This document shows positions 52,301 to 63,383 of a DNA stretch of 64,000 bases, one piece after another (within the stretch, counting starts at the first letter, position 1; every line of letters begins with the position of its first letter). Source of the stretch: Aplectana chamaeleonis (taxonomy: Eukaryota > Nematoda > Chromadorea > Rhabditida > Cosmocercidae); assembly GCA_029168955.1 (NCBI GenBank), contig JAPDOI010001529.1, forward strand, positions 62,001 to 126,000, given 5' to 3'. The notes beneath the pieces are model-generated. The model worked only from the letters and a program-made list of their open reading frames with translations, had not been told where the DNA came from and made no database searches. The translations under genes were made by a program, and so were the position numbers.

Positions 52301-52794
52301 AAATCTTGCACATAAACTGTTTGAACACATTCAGTAAAGAAGGGGAGGGATGAAAATGCCGAAAATCCACCTTCTAACACTCGTGGGGGTCAGAGTAAGT
52401 TTGGCCTTGGCCGGGGGCAGGGGGGGGGTGGAGCAAAACTGGCCGGCCCACACCTCGTGCAGTACCCTGCTTAACATAGCAAGTTTTTTTTCAAAATACT
52501 ACCCCAAGGGCACATCAGATATTCAGGGCATTATCCACAAAAAACCAACTTGTGTTTCTCCTAGCTTATACTGGTTAAAAGTTCTCGCTTTTTTCTATAT
52601 AGCGTGACATTCGTAAATACCACTTCTAAATCAACAAGCCAAATCATTTCACTAGCCAAAAGCTTCACAAGAACAATGAAAAGGGAACTAAACACAAAAG
52701 GTTGAAAAAAGAGGTGGCGTATGGCTTTGAAAAACAGTCGGTGGAAATGCCATCGACTTGCGTTTCTGGTTAACACAGGTCGCATCTGTTGAAG
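49326..52794. other. Gene-poor region with decayed repeats
   Basis: 51600-51780 resembles the left half of the TTAA MITE 15720-16194 (GGAGTTATGGCCCCT, CAGCCATCG/CAGCCGATG), and GTGCCTTTAA at 52047-52056 looks like a MITE right end. At 51260-51390 the phrase GCCTAGCAAGGC recurs with variation. No gene is supported; a 105-codon open frame at 50978-51292 is unrecognised. Confidence 0.5.
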
Positions 52795-53011
52795 GCCGGA
52801 TTTGCGATAAAAAGATTTTTTTGCTATACTTACGCAAGACAGACCTGGTTACTTAAGAAGTGAAGAGTCGGAGAAAAAACGCACAGCATCAAGTAATTGC
52901 AGGGTGTCCACCCGCCCCAAATTGACGAGATTTCTAAAAATGTTTGTTTTCTGTCTTTTGTTTTGCTCTTGAAGTTGTTGCTGAGCACTTTGAAGGCAGT
53001 GTTCACGATAA
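52795..53011. mobile_element. Fragment of TTAA-type MITEs, target of a nested insertion
   Basis: Starts TTGAAGGCCGGATTTGCGAT, like the 19359 subfamily, and ends with a second terminus AGGCAGTGTTCACGATAA at 52994-53011. The latter continues after the palindrome, at 53187, as TCACGATAATTTTCAGTTCC. Confidence 0.65.
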
Positions 53012-53186
53012 GGGTGGTGGCCATCGTGTATCAACACCCCCGAGAAGGCGAGAGAAACGGGGGAGGAGCGGGCTTCCTGATTGGACGCAACACGGGCTAG
53101 CCCTGCGTTGCATCCCATCAAGAACCTCGCTCCTCCCCCGTTTCTCCCGCCTCCTCAGGGGTGTTGATACACGATAGCCACCACCC
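53012..53186. mobile_element. 175-bp near-perfect palindrome with 9-bp target duplication
   Basis: GGGTGGTGGCCATCGTGTAT... pairs with ...ATACACGATAGCCACCACCC over essentially its whole length (two 87-bp arms). TCACGATAA flanks it on both sides (53003-53011, 53187-53195). A 9-bp duplication with long terminal inverted repeats is the Mutator-like signature. Confidence 0.85.
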
Positions 53187-53195
53187 TCACGATAA

Positions 53196-53705
53196 TTTTC
53201 AGTTCCGAAAATTTCTGCTGTAACTATTGAATGACCTCTGGGTAGAGCTGAATTGACGACGAAATTGGTGAACGGCACCAGGGTTAGGCTTGGTAATGAG
53301 ATTGGTCGGTGGAGAGTGCGGTCCCCCTCTCAGCGGGTGTCTCGTCACTGCCCCCCCCCCTCCGCGAACAAAATTTCGATTTTCCCCATTCATTCTCTAC
53401 TTTCTTCTTTCATTTCCATGGAATGAAAAATTATTGCTTTTTTTCTTGTTTGCTGGCTCTTTTTTTCGGTTCAATCAAGATCTAGGGGTCTCAAACTCGG
53501 GCTGTTAATGTACTAGCAAAGAGCTTCAAAATATACTCCATATAGACAGGATCTACGAGAAAAACTGTCCCTCTCACTTCAGTATTACAAGACCGAGGAA
53601 AAAACCCGAGAAACAATTTTTGGTACCAAAAAGTAGATCTCATATATTTTCTTTAACCATCATCACCTCTGGACTTGGTATTTACATTTTCGGATCTCAA
53701 GCTAC
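53196..53705. other. No gene recognised
   Basis: Continuation of the interrupted MITE for an uncertain distance, a C-run at 53350-53361, then AT-rich DNA. Confidence 0.5.
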
Positions 53706-54480
53706 TCAGATAATACCTCGACCGAGCGGGCGGAGAAGTAGGGTCACCGACTGAGCGGGCAGGCTTATTTTGGGGGGCGGAGCGTCTTGCCGACTGAGCG
53801 GGCGGGCATCCGTTTTACCGGCCGAGGGGCATGGCTTTACCGGGTCAGCGGGCGGACATAAATCTACGGGGAGCATGTCACCGGCTGATCGGGCAGACAT
53901 AGCATTACCGGCTGAGGGACATGGCTTTACGGGGTGAGCGGGCAGACATTAATCAATGGCGGAGCATATCACCGGCTGATCGGGCAGACACTAAAGCGAA
54001 CCAGGCTCATGTACGGCGCGGGCGAAATGGGCTTCGAGCTGATTCGAGTGATGGCATTCGAACGGGTGGTCATCCACACGATTTGGATCATTGACCCCTC
54101 ACCCCGTACGGTTCGTTCTGACCGTTGAGACGTGACAGCGGGTCAGTTCATGATTTTTGAAGCAAGGTAAGGCTTGCCGCTTCAGAAATGAAACGCAAGC
54201 CTCGAACTTGCTGGGGAATAGGGAGAGCCTATTAGGGGCTTTATCTACACTTGCAGATCGATATCACTCACGTAGTAAGCAACTAATACCGGCAGAGCGG
54301 ACCTCAATTTACCGGCTGAGGGGGCAGTGAATACGGGCTGAGGGGCAGTGAACGCGGTGTGAGGGGGCCACCACTTGCCGGCTGAGCGCTCCACCATTTA
54401 CCGGCTGAAGGGGCAGTGAATACCGGGGCTCGCCCGGGTACAATGTTCAGTCAGCCGGTATTGCCTGCCCCCTCAGCTGG
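53706..54480. repeat. Degenerate GC-rich tandem repeat, ACCGGCTGAGCGGGC type
   Basis: Dozens of variants of TTACCGGCTGAGCGGGCAGA with irregular 24-60 bp spacing occupy 53706-54000 and 54285-54480, separated by unrelated sequence. An inverted copy (CAGCCGGTATTGCCTGCC) closes the block near 54460. No coding potential. Confidence 0.75.
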
Positions 54481-55033
54481 CGTTACTGTCTGAGTAGTAG
54501 TGTGAATCATCTCACCACACTTTGGTGATGAAATTTTGGTAGCAGCCAGACAGTAGGATAGAAAACGGTTTCATATTAATCGCGCATGACTTTTTTTATT
54601 TGGTGATTTTCACGAAGAGTCACCATATCGAAACATTTTATAAATAAATTTCAAGGGGTTTTTAGAGGTGAGCACATTGCCCGCTTTATGAGTAGCCAGT
54701 TCACAAGCGGTGTTGACTTTCTGATCCCCACAGTGATAGATCATTCGATTTTTAACTTTTTGAAAGAAGAATTTTTTTTCAAAAACACACAAGTTTGCTA
54801 AGTTTGTTCACAGTAGAAACAGAATGACTACAGAAACATGTGAAAAACTCTTGTCTGAGGATACGTGATTTTTCCTGTTTGCACTCTTGTTGTTGCAATT
54901 TATCCATATTGCATCAATTCAGTATTTATACAATCACATGGCTATTTGCACTTTTCAGGGAAAATTCTTCTGAGCGGAGCAGATCGTGATTTTTACTCGC
55001 ACACAACACAATTCTGCGCCTCCCCCCCCCCCC
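54481..55033. other. AT-rich, no gene recognised
   Basis: No repeats or coding features that I can support, apart from a C-run at 55022-55034. Confidence 0.5.
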
Positions 55034-55200
55034 CTTAGGGGTCGTTCATACTTCCGCCGAGGCGCGGCGCGGTGAGATGCATTAGGGGTCGAATAGAGTC
55101 CCGCCGCTGAAAGGAGCGGTGGAGGAAGGAGCGGCGCGGCGTGCCGCGCCGCACAAGATTTTTCATCGCCGCCGATCTCCAAATGCTATGAACAGGCTGC
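55034..55200. repeat. Partial GC-rich palindromic elements
   Basis: TTAGGGGTCGTTCATACTTC at 55035 starts a truncated copy of the 57716 family, followed by GGAGCGGCGCGGCGTGCCGC. Confidence 0.65.
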
Positions 55201-56141
55201 GGCAAACTGGAGCGGCGACGCGCTTTTGCGTACTACGTACAGGGCTATGCAACTGACGTTTAAGTTTCGAATTAAACAATTATAATATTCAGATTGGCCA
55301 TGTTGGAGCTGGATTTAATTTCACGGCGGCTTGGGTCATGTTCAGTGGTTCAGATAAGAAAGCAATACATCAGAAACGATTGGCAAACACAGCTATGTAC
55401 GTACTTCAAAACTTTAGGAATCCCTGAAAACGGTGTCCGTGATCGACGTGCACCCCCTCCATTTTCTTGCATTCATTTTTAGAGTCATATGATTGTAACA
55501 TTTCACCTTGTGTATTCACCAGACGTGGGACCCAAAGTAAAAGTTATTCGAATAATATTCAAACTATCGGAATATTCTATTCATTTGCGAACCTCAAATT
55601 CTATTTTTTTAAATTCGATTCTTTCGGGAATTGGGATGTTTTTAGCTTTCTCAGGTATTCGGTTCATTCAGGATATTGATTATTTGCTTTATAGAGTGAT
55701 TGATTCTTTCGGAATTCTGCATTGATCGGTTTTTCGGATATATTCTATTCATTCAGGGTTCCAAATTCTTTGGTTTTCAGTTTCTTCGAATAATCGCTTG
55801 ATTTGAGAAGCTGAAATATTCAACTTTCCGAATATTCGCGCAATTTTTTGTCACGGCATTCGAATACTTTTTACTACTGCAAAAATGGGGAATATTCATT
55901 AACTAATCAGAAATAATTCGCAAATTCTTTTTTAATTGGAATATACGGACCAATTTGTCGAAAATTCGAATCGAATAGAGGACAAGTTGTCAAAAATTTC
56001 CATGCATTGAAAAAAATTCGAGTCTCTATTCGATAGTTCAAATTTATTAATTTATTCAACATTTCCGAAAATTCGACAACGTCAAACCTAGTGTCTCATG
56101 TCCATGTCTTTTACTCATTATTAGTACTTATCGAGGCAGCT
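55201..56141. other. AT-rich stretch with ATTCGAAT-like words, no gene
   Basis: 55540-55990 is enriched in TTCGAATATTCG-like words as in the 29.2-kb minisatellite but without a clean period. A 62-codon open frame near 55294 is unrecognised. Confidence 0.45.
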
Positions 56142-56628
56142 GTACAATACCGCTCATAGGATTTGGTCAGAAATCAAGCGAGGTCGGATTTTCGCGTCTT
56201 TTTCGTCTTTTTTGTATAACTCGCTTCAAAGTCAAACTTGAGCGAAACTAGGGAGATATTCATAATCCAGGCCTGGAGGGCTATCCAATGGTGTAGCTAT
56301 TGTAAGGATTTCGTTGAGAACCATGGAAATTTCGCAATCAACCAGCTCTCTATATACGGTAGACACAGGGAAACGCAGGCGGAGACGGTAGCGCACCATC
56401 CATCACGGTACCGTAATCACAAACCTGGGTGATTGCGAAACTTCTGTAGTTCTCAACGTAATCACCACAAAGGCTAAACCATTGGGTAGCCCTCAACGAG
56501 AGGATCACGAATATCTCCCGAGTTTCGCTCAAATTTGACTTTGAAGCGAGTTATACAAAAAAGACGAAAAAGACGCGAAAACCCGACCTCGCTCGCTTTC
56601 TGACCAAATCCTATGAGCGGTATTGTAC
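56142..56628. mobile_element. Foldback element with about 215-bp arms
   Basis: GTACAATACCGCTCATAGGA... pairs with ...TCCTATGAGCGGTATTGTAC, continuing through GACCTCGCTT/AAGCGAGGTC and GACGAAAAAGACGCGAAAA. A sibling lies at 60823-61232. Confidence 0.85.
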
Positions 56629-56899
56629 GTTTTCGAAAGTTAGTAATTCATAGAGGATCTACTTTCAGCTGAGAATAAGTTTCTCAAATGGAAATTTAGA
56701 AGGGCGTTGTTCAAAAGATACGTGGGAATTCTCGTATTCGAAGTTTAGTAAAAAAAGCACTTGAATTGGTGTCAAAATTTTCAAACCTCTTCAAAAATCA
56801 AGTTTCACCAGCTCAAAATCCTATGACTAGAAGTGACCTTGATGTAAGTACACAGGTAAACAGAAATTTACCTCACAAACATAAATATTCGGCCATTCA

Positions 56900-57280
56900 A
56901 TCATTGAAAGCGGGCTCGACCATCTGCTGTCGCCGCGCCACTTCGCCGCACAGCTCAAGGTTGCAAACGGCGCCGCCTGGCCATGCGGCAGCCGCCGGCG
57001 GCGGCCGCTGCCAGATTCGGCCCTGACCTAGTCTAATCGACCCGCCGCGCCGCGTGATCGATACGGCTGCACACCATGCTGCCGCGCCATGGCGCGGCGA
57101 GACTCTATTCGGCCCCTTACAGCCATATCGATCAAGCGGCGCCGCCTGGCGGCGCCGCGAGACGTTTAGAGTTTTTCTGCTCGAAATCTTCCAACGGTGC
57201 CGCACGCGGCCGCCGCCTAGGTGCTGCCGCGCCGCCCGAGGAAAGCAGGCGGCGCGGCGGCCGCGTGCGATCCGCATGGG
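56900..57280. repeat. Cluster of GC-rich palindromic words
   Basis: GGCGCCGCC, GCCGCGCCGC and CGGCGGCGGCCGC recur in both orientations, interrupted by CATATCGATC. They appear to be decayed or shuffled copies of the 57716-type elements. The overlapping Ala/Arg-rich frames are composition artefacts. Confidence 0.65.
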
Positions 57281-57712
57281 CATAGTATGCTTCTTTTGCT
57301 GTTATTTCATACACATTCTCAATTTTGTTCTTCTGATTCATCTCTAAAATTCCATCCAAGGTCCTGGGCGTTGTTCAGAGTAGGCTGGGTTGTGGAAAGA
57401 TCATTTTCTTAGCTTTTGAATTCATTTTTCTAAAGATAAATCGTTTTCAAAGATTCTATCCGCCTTCGGGTGCTGTGTTATGGTACGAAAATTATAGATG
57501 TTTCCTTTGCACAAGAAATCACTCATTACAATCGGCCTTGTGTTATGTCAGAGCTACTCCAGGTTGTGTTTAACGTCATTCTGCGACGTCGCCACGTAAA
57601 TTCGACGCAGCCCGATTATACATCCTGCTGACGCAATTATTCAAGCGGCGCGGCGCGCCGCGCCGCCCCACTTATTGCCGCGCCGCTCCGCGGCGGAAGT
57701 ATAAACGACCCC
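57281..57712. other. No gene; ends with a half GC-rich palindrome
   Basis: 57650-57712 is the right half of a third GC-rich element (GCGGCGGAAGTATAAACGAC then CCC), directly followed by TTA. Confidence 0.6.
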
Positions 57713-57715
57713 TTA

Positions 57716-57990
57716 GGGGTCGTTTATACTTCCGCCGCCGAGCGGCGCGGCACAGTGCATTTCTGTAATATTGATCACGCGGCGCGGCACGATCGATATC
57801 ATAGGATTGCACTTCGCCGCGCCGCGCGGCGGCGGAAGTATAAACGACGCCTTAGGGGTCGTTTATACTCCCGCCGCCGAGCGGTGCGACACAGTGCGTT
57901 TCTGTAATATTGACCACGCGGCGCGGCACCATCGATCTTATAGGATCGCACTTCGCCACGCCGCTCGGCGGCGGAATTATAAACGACGCC
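57716..57990. mobile_element. Two tandem GC-rich foldback elements joined by TTA
   Basis: Copies 57716-57851 and 57855-57990, each GGGGTCGTTTATACTYCCGC ... GGCGG...AAACGACGCC with a central CGATCACGCGGCGCGGCAC-like loop. TTA lies at 57713-57715, 57852-57854 and 57991-57993, as expected if each insertion duplicated TTA. Confidence 0.85.
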
Positions 57991-58204
57991 TTATGCGGTC
58001 TGCCAAACTGCCCCCACCCCCGCCCCTCCCCTCCTCGCACAGTGGGATCATCCCAGTGTAGGCTTGACCCTGAAAAGCACCAGAAATACACAAATATCTG
58101 TGCTCTCACTCCGCTCCCGCACTCACAGTGGAGCTGTTCCTTTCAACAAGCCAATCTTTTCCTTCGAAAATTTCTACTCTCTCCTGCTCCTCCTAATACT
58201 GTTT

Positions 58205-58441
58205 TGAATAAAATATTCTTCCATTTTCGATTGGCCCCATTTTTCACCGGTAACAACCACCGAGAACACGTTCACCTAATCGGACAACTAAGTAATCCAT
58301 GCCAGAGAATATTGTCACTAAAATATGGTGTTTTGGGGCGTTTTTCCGCCGTTCCCTCGTAATTTTTGGTAACACTTGGTGGCCAACATCGTTTTCTTAA
58401 GTGAGAAACTCGGGAACGAAATTTTTTGTGAACTCTGACTC
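58205..58441. repeat. Partial inverted copy of the 58609 MITE
   Basis: In reverse complement it matches the 5' half of 58609-59092 and 30515-30999 (CCCATTTTTCACCGGT, TAAAATATTCTTCCATTTTC). Its left end is missing. Confidence 0.75.
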
Positions 58442-58608
58442 TAATTACTTAACAGCGAGATATGAGACGAGAGAACAAGCATTTATGAAAATCTCGTTAG
58501 TTGGGGGGGGGGGGGCGGAATCCCACCAGTTACTGTGCTAACTTGTCTTTGTGCGCTTTTTTTCACTAATTTCCATTTTTGTGATAGCCAGACCTGCATT
58601 CTCGTTAA

Positions 58609-59092
58609 AGGCAGTGTTCACGATGATTCTCGTTCCCAAGTTTTCCAAATAAAACAATGCGTTGGCCCCCAAGTGTTACCAATTTTACGAAGAAACGGTG
58701 AGAAACGCATCAAAACGTCGTATTTCAGTGACATTATTCTTTAACATGGACTGGTTGTCCGGTTGGATGAACATGTTCATGAAGGTTGCCACCGGTGGAA
58801 AATGGGGCTAATCGAAAAAGGAAGAATATTTTATGCAAATCAGGATTAGTTAGGGCCCGAAGGAAAGAACGGAGCAACACAGAATGGAGAATCGCAAAAG
58901 GCGGGTTCACAAAAGATTTCATTGTCACAACGAACAGTTCCATTGATACTTAAGAGGCGGGCTGATACTTGAGAATTTCGTGCCCTTCTGGTGCTTTTTT
59001 CTCGGTTTCTTCGTCATTTCAGTTCTACTCGGGTGCCAAACAGTCGATTTAGCGATTAATCTCAGAATCGAAGATTATCGTGAACACTGCGT
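58609..59092. mobile_element. TTAA-type MITE
   Basis: TTAA at 58605-58608 and 59093-59096; ends AGGCAGTGTTCACGATGA and reverse ACGCAGTGTTCACGATAA. Same subfamily as 30515-30999. Confidence 0.88.
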
Positions 59093-59216
59093 TTAAGAGA
59101 TTTCAACAATAGTTTTCATAGCGAACCGTGCCATTGACCATGGGAAATCCTGTTCGCAGGCAACAATATACCTTTCTACCACCGAGGAACTCCACAATCG
59201 TTATTGCCACCACCAG

Positions 59217-59417
59217 GGGCGGCATGCATGAACGCAGCGAACGGTGTCAGGGAGCCGCTCCGCGTGCCATGCGCGCAGCGTCGAGCAACGGGGCGGCCCC
59301 GAATTTCGTGGCGTGTATTAATGTGCCTGATTTTCGGGCCGCCCGTTGCTTGACGCTGCGCGCACGGCACGCGGAGCGGCTCCCTGACACCGTTCGCTGC
59401 GTTCATGCATGCCGCCC
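59217..59417. mobile_element. Foldback MITE with CAG duplication (Harbinger-like)
   Basis: GGGCGGCATGCATGAACGCA... pairs nearly perfectly with ...GCGTTCATGCATGCCGCCC; flanked by CAG (59214-59216, 59418-59420). Confidence 0.82.
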
Positions 59418-59420
59418 CAG

Positions 59421-60152
59421 CTGCTTGAAAAGAAGCTTCAGCCGTAAGATTCACATTGATGAAGGATAGTGCACCAGCAGAATCGTCCGATTCAACAACT
59501 GCTGTTCTAAGAGTGTTCTTGGGAATCAGGGGTAAGGATGCTTGGCCTCAGAACTCGCTCGCCTAGGGCTCTATCAAATTTGAAGTTGAACCGCATGGTC
59601 CAAAATTGCCAGCACAATGGCATGCTACCCTGAATGCTTAGAAAACAGCGTTGGGGCATATTTCGAACCAAATTGCAGTGACCGATTGGGCGACCTGAGC
59701 GGGTATATGCAACTTGTTGCGCAGAAGTATCGATTCGAGAAAGACAATCACGAGAAGTTGCTGTAACGTTTTGGTTTTAATTGCCCTTATTCTCGTAAAG
59801 CTGTTTGATCTTGAAATTAGGTGGCCTGTTGGTTGACAAGTAGTAGGCACAATGTGTAAGAGGGTGCGGGAATGCTATCACTCTGAATAATCATATGTTT
59901 TCTTGAAATTCACTTCTCATTCTGTTACTCGAAATGGAGGTAATATACATGCTTACGAGACAGTAATGCTTAAATACATACTGACATTCTGGGTAGTTTG
60001 CAGTGCTACAAACTTCTTTGACAATATGGACAGAGGCCTATCTATGTTGTTATCTGGACCATGTTTTTGATTGAACATGCTGCCTTTGAAGAAATGAGTA
60101 TTGGATATTTTTTGAAGAGCAAACTTAACTTGTTGAATCCAGAATAGCACAT
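59421..60152. other. No gene recognised
   Basis: Unique-looking sequence. Open frames are short and without recognised motifs. Confidence 0.5.
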
Positions 60153-60399
60153 ACAGGCCATAAAACGGCCAAAGTCTCACCGTCGACTGCGTACCACGCG
60201 CTGCGCGACCGCACGTCGGAAGCAGACGAGTTTTGGCCGCCGCGCGCCGAGTTCCGGCCCCCGCGCGACGTTTCGGCCTCCGCGCGGCGCCCGAAACTCG
60301 TCGGGCGGCGGCCAAAACTCGTCTGCTTCCGACGCGCGTGCGGTCGTGCAGCGCGTAGTACGCAGTCAACGGTGAGACTTTGGCCGTTTTATGGCCTGT
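60153..60399. mobile_element. 247-bp GC-rich palindrome
   Basis: ACAGGCCATAAAACGGCCAA... pairs with ...TTGGCCGTTTTATGGCCTGT across CGGCCGCCGCGCG-type inner arms. If the end is CAGGCC, TA flanks both sides, suggesting Tc1/mariner-type mobilisation; this is tentative. Confidence 0.75.
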
Positions 60400-60822
60400 A
60401 ACAAAGTAGATCATTGAGAAGGCTACCTCCAAAATCGGCTGTTGACCACTGACACCCACCTAGTACAATTGAGCACGCGGTGATGGTGCGCGTCTCTCCC
60501 AGCTCACTTCCAGTTGCTCCCAGGTTTACGTTTTGCGCTTATTTTGGTTAATACCTTAACTGCTCAACTAAGCCAGGCTGACAAGGATGGATGTCAAAGC
60601 ATGAATTACTGCTGGATTAGATGCGAAAAGTGCACGCAGTCAGGGTAACATAAACTCAACCCAACGTTTTTGGTTCATGATCCCTAACTCTATCTGGATT
60701 ACTCCGCGGGTTCGCCTTGAACCAGTGTGGATTGAATCACTTTTGCTGGTGAAGGCCGCGCAGCGCACCGCATTAAACGCGTCTCGTTTATTTTCTCGAC
60801 TAAATTATGCGAAAGACCTCTA

Positions 60823-61232
60823 CAATACCGCTAGTAGGATTTGGTGAGAAGGCGCGGGAACGCATTTTCGCATCTCTAATATTCTTTCCTGGTAAATTTC
60901 TTAATTTTCTTCTGAATCTGAAACTTTTTAAGGATCATAACAAAAAGTTAGGGGTGAGATTTTTGGCGAACCATACAGTTGACAAAAACAGTATGCGGCT
61001 GCACAGCGCTGCGTACACTGTATACCGAGCTGGAAATCACATTCTAAACCTTATTGGCTAAATCTAAACCCCAGCGAGCATTTTATTGTTGGCTGGTTCT
61101 CCTCACTCGGATCCCGAATAAATTTTCAGAATCAGAAAAAATGATTTTGAAGAAAGTTATTAATAAAGGACGTTGAAGACACGAAAATGCTTCCCATGCG
61201 CCTACTGACCAATTCATACGAGCGATAATGTG
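60823..61232. mobile_element. Diverged foldback, sibling of 56142-56628
   Basis: TACAATACCGCTAGTAGGAT at the left and ATTCATACGAGCGATAATGT at the right are imperfect inverted copies; inner GCGGGAACGCATTTTCG matches CGAAAATGCTTCCCATGC. Confidence 0.65.
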
Positions 61233-61984
61233 GCTGTTAGCGGGTCCAGATTTGAGGAAGAAATGAGGGTATGTAGGAGATTAGGTTAGTTCATAGAAAG
61301 TGTTTTTAATCTGTATATCGTTGCAGCCCCTGTTCATATCAGCAGTCGAAGCTCATCGAATATCCTCCTTGCAGTGAGAGTGCGGCAAGAAAACTTTCAT
61401 TATCCATTATAGGTAAATCAGATAAGGTATAACTTGCTGTTGTTGTGTCACTGGTGTTTATATATCCAGTCGTTAGAAAAGTTCTTCCCTTCCAAACTCC
61501 TTCACTTTATGATCTCTTATTTTGTGCACATTTTATTTGAGGTCAATGTATCTGAGGTATACGTATTTGATGTAGAAACTTTTATTGTGAATCTCTTGTT
61601 TATAAGGCATAGGCACGAACATAGTTTTTTTGCCAGTGACCACCCGTGAAGCGTCGTTTCATTCGTTTCGCTTCGCTACATTGACTTTGATATATTTCGA
61701 TTTGTGAGATGATTTGTCTTCGGGTTCCAGCACTTCATTGTTGCGTTTGACGCTTACACAAAATTTCTAGATCTCTTTCATTTCGTTAAAGCGAAATGCT
61801 GCGTTGTGTACTTATTTATGCACAGCTTGAATTTTGATTTCAAGATGTTTTCATGCCATCCTGTCTGAGACATAAACATTAGCAAATGTTTGAAGTCGGT
61901 CAGTCCACACAGTACGAAATCAGCAGCTCAACAGAATAGATTCTGAACTTAGTTACCACCTTCTTCGTATTATTCATTTCATGC
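61233..61984. other. No gene recognised
   Basis: AT-rich, with no supportable repeats. It may include the 3' untranslated region of the minus-strand gene that ends at 61985. Confidence 0.4.
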
Positions 61985-62133
61985 CTAAATGACTACGGTG
62001 AACATAAAAATGATGAGGAGAATGTAGCAAGCGAAATGTGCATTCATATTTGTTGAATTGCAGTAGTCATTGAAGCACACACATTTCAGGACTCTATAGC
62101 CAAGAATCGAGGTTTGTTCACACATATCAGCAC
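61985..62133 (-). CDS. Terminal exon of a possible three-finger (Ly6-like), GPI-anchored protein
   Basis: On the minus strand, acceptor GCTGATTTAG precedes codons reading ADMCEQTSILGYRVLKCVCF, NDYCNS, then a short polar spacer and a hydrophobic end (CYILLIIFMFTVVI, stop). A final CxC...DxCN motif followed by a hydrophobic tail is typical of nematode Ly6/three-finger surface proteins, which signal at or modulate receptors on the cell surface. A preceding exon may start at 62621 (acceptor GCTCTTTAG), reading SSRNCIETGTYHS, which would supply further cysteines, but its donor is weak. I do not recognise a specific orthologue. Confidence 0.5.
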
Positions 62134-63000
62134 CTAAATCAGCAGAAATGAGGCCTGAATGGCAGATTCGAATCAGAACCCACCTCCGAATGGCAAAATG
62201 GCGCATCCACGAACCATTGTAGTGATGCGCCTGTCCTGATCGTACCACATTCCCACTAAATAGGATTGGAATTCACTCAGTTGTGGAGTATTTCTAAGAT
62301 TAAAGCTGAATTATGTAGTTTGAAATCCTTTCCTATATTTGAATTTGTTTTATGCGAAGGGAATCCATATCGAATTTTGCGCTCTAACCATTTTAGCATA
62401 GTTCGAAGTGAACGAAATGACTCGAATCTGAACCTCAATCTCAAGAAGTTGCAGGCTCAAAAGTGTAGATTGACGCCGAAAATATTTTTTACCAGCTCAG
62501 CCTTCGTTCATAGGTGGCGATTAGGGAAGCCTAACACGATGACGAGGTTTGTTTTCGGTTCTTCAAGCAACTATGGTAAGTTCCAGTTTCTATGCAATTT
62601 CTACTACTTGTCGCAGTCTTCCTAAAGAGCAGAAAACGAATTTTTTAATTCGAGGTTAACGCACCTGACGTGAATGAGTTGCACTACTATCAGCGTGCTC
62701 ACCCTCGTAAGGTAAGGATAGGCCGTTGGCAAAATTTAGTTTGACGAATGAACGGGACGCGATCAGGGGTGTGCGTGATAGAAATTTTGTAATTAATTAG
62801 TCGTTAGTTGCTGAACCGATCAAAACCGTCATTAGTCGTAAATCGTTAATCGTTAAAAATCCAGGCTTTGAAAATAAGCGCAGCTGAGGCAGTAAAAAGC
62901 TCTCATGAATAGAAAAAGAAGTAAGGCATGCAGAGATGTATGTTTTACGAAGCATTCATGGTCACTGAACACTCAAAACATTCATCGTTAGAGAGTTAGT

Positions 63001-63369
63001 TTAAACGGCCGAAAACACATATACATAATTGGAAATACAAAAAAAGAAACGTACTCGGGGAGAAGTGTTTCGGTTTTTGTCCTTCTTTTCGGTGAGAAAA
63101 GACGCAACGTAGAGAATCGAGAAAACCTTGAGCTCTTCACTTTTTCCAGTGTGAATTTTGCCGTTCTGCGCTATACGATGTAATATGCTATTCACCCCAT
63201 GATGGCAACACGTAGAACTGCACCAACTTTGCACAAATTGTTCTTCTCCCAGCGTTGCGAGTTGAGCGCTCGGGTCGTTTCGACCTTGTCCCCATAATAG
63301 GGGAAATGTCGGAAGAAAGAAACTCAAATGAAACACCCACAGAGAACCCAGCACTCTATAGAAATTCAT
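63001..63369 (-). CDS. Possible first exon with signal peptide
   Basis: The minus-strand frame begins MNFYRVLGSLWVFHLSFFLP, continuing hydrophobic to about residue 27 (TFPLLWG), as a secretory signal. It is followed by a polar stretch with CSSTCC. It lies upstream of, and on the same strand as, the Ly6-like terminal exon, so it could be exon 1 of that gene with a donor near 63190 (GG|GTGAAT) or 63130. The full 122-codon frame probably runs past the true exon end. The ATG is 15 bp from a TTAA MITE. Tentative. Confidence 0.25.
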   Translation of the reverse strand: MNFYRVLGSLWVFHLSFFLPTFPLLWGQGRNDPSAQLATLGEEQFVQSWCSSTCCHHGVNSILHRIAQNGKIHTGKSEELKVFSILYVASFLTEKKDKNRNTSPRVRFFFCISNYVYVFSAV

Positions 63370-63383
63370 TTTCTATAATTCAA

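Noticed and set aside
56897..57347. Ala/Arg-rich frames in GC-rich DNA
   Set aside because: Compositional artefacts of palindromic GGCGCGGC repeats, open on both strands.
62266..62625. 119-codon plus-strand frame
   Set aside because: No domain recognised, and it overlaps a candidate minus-strand exon.
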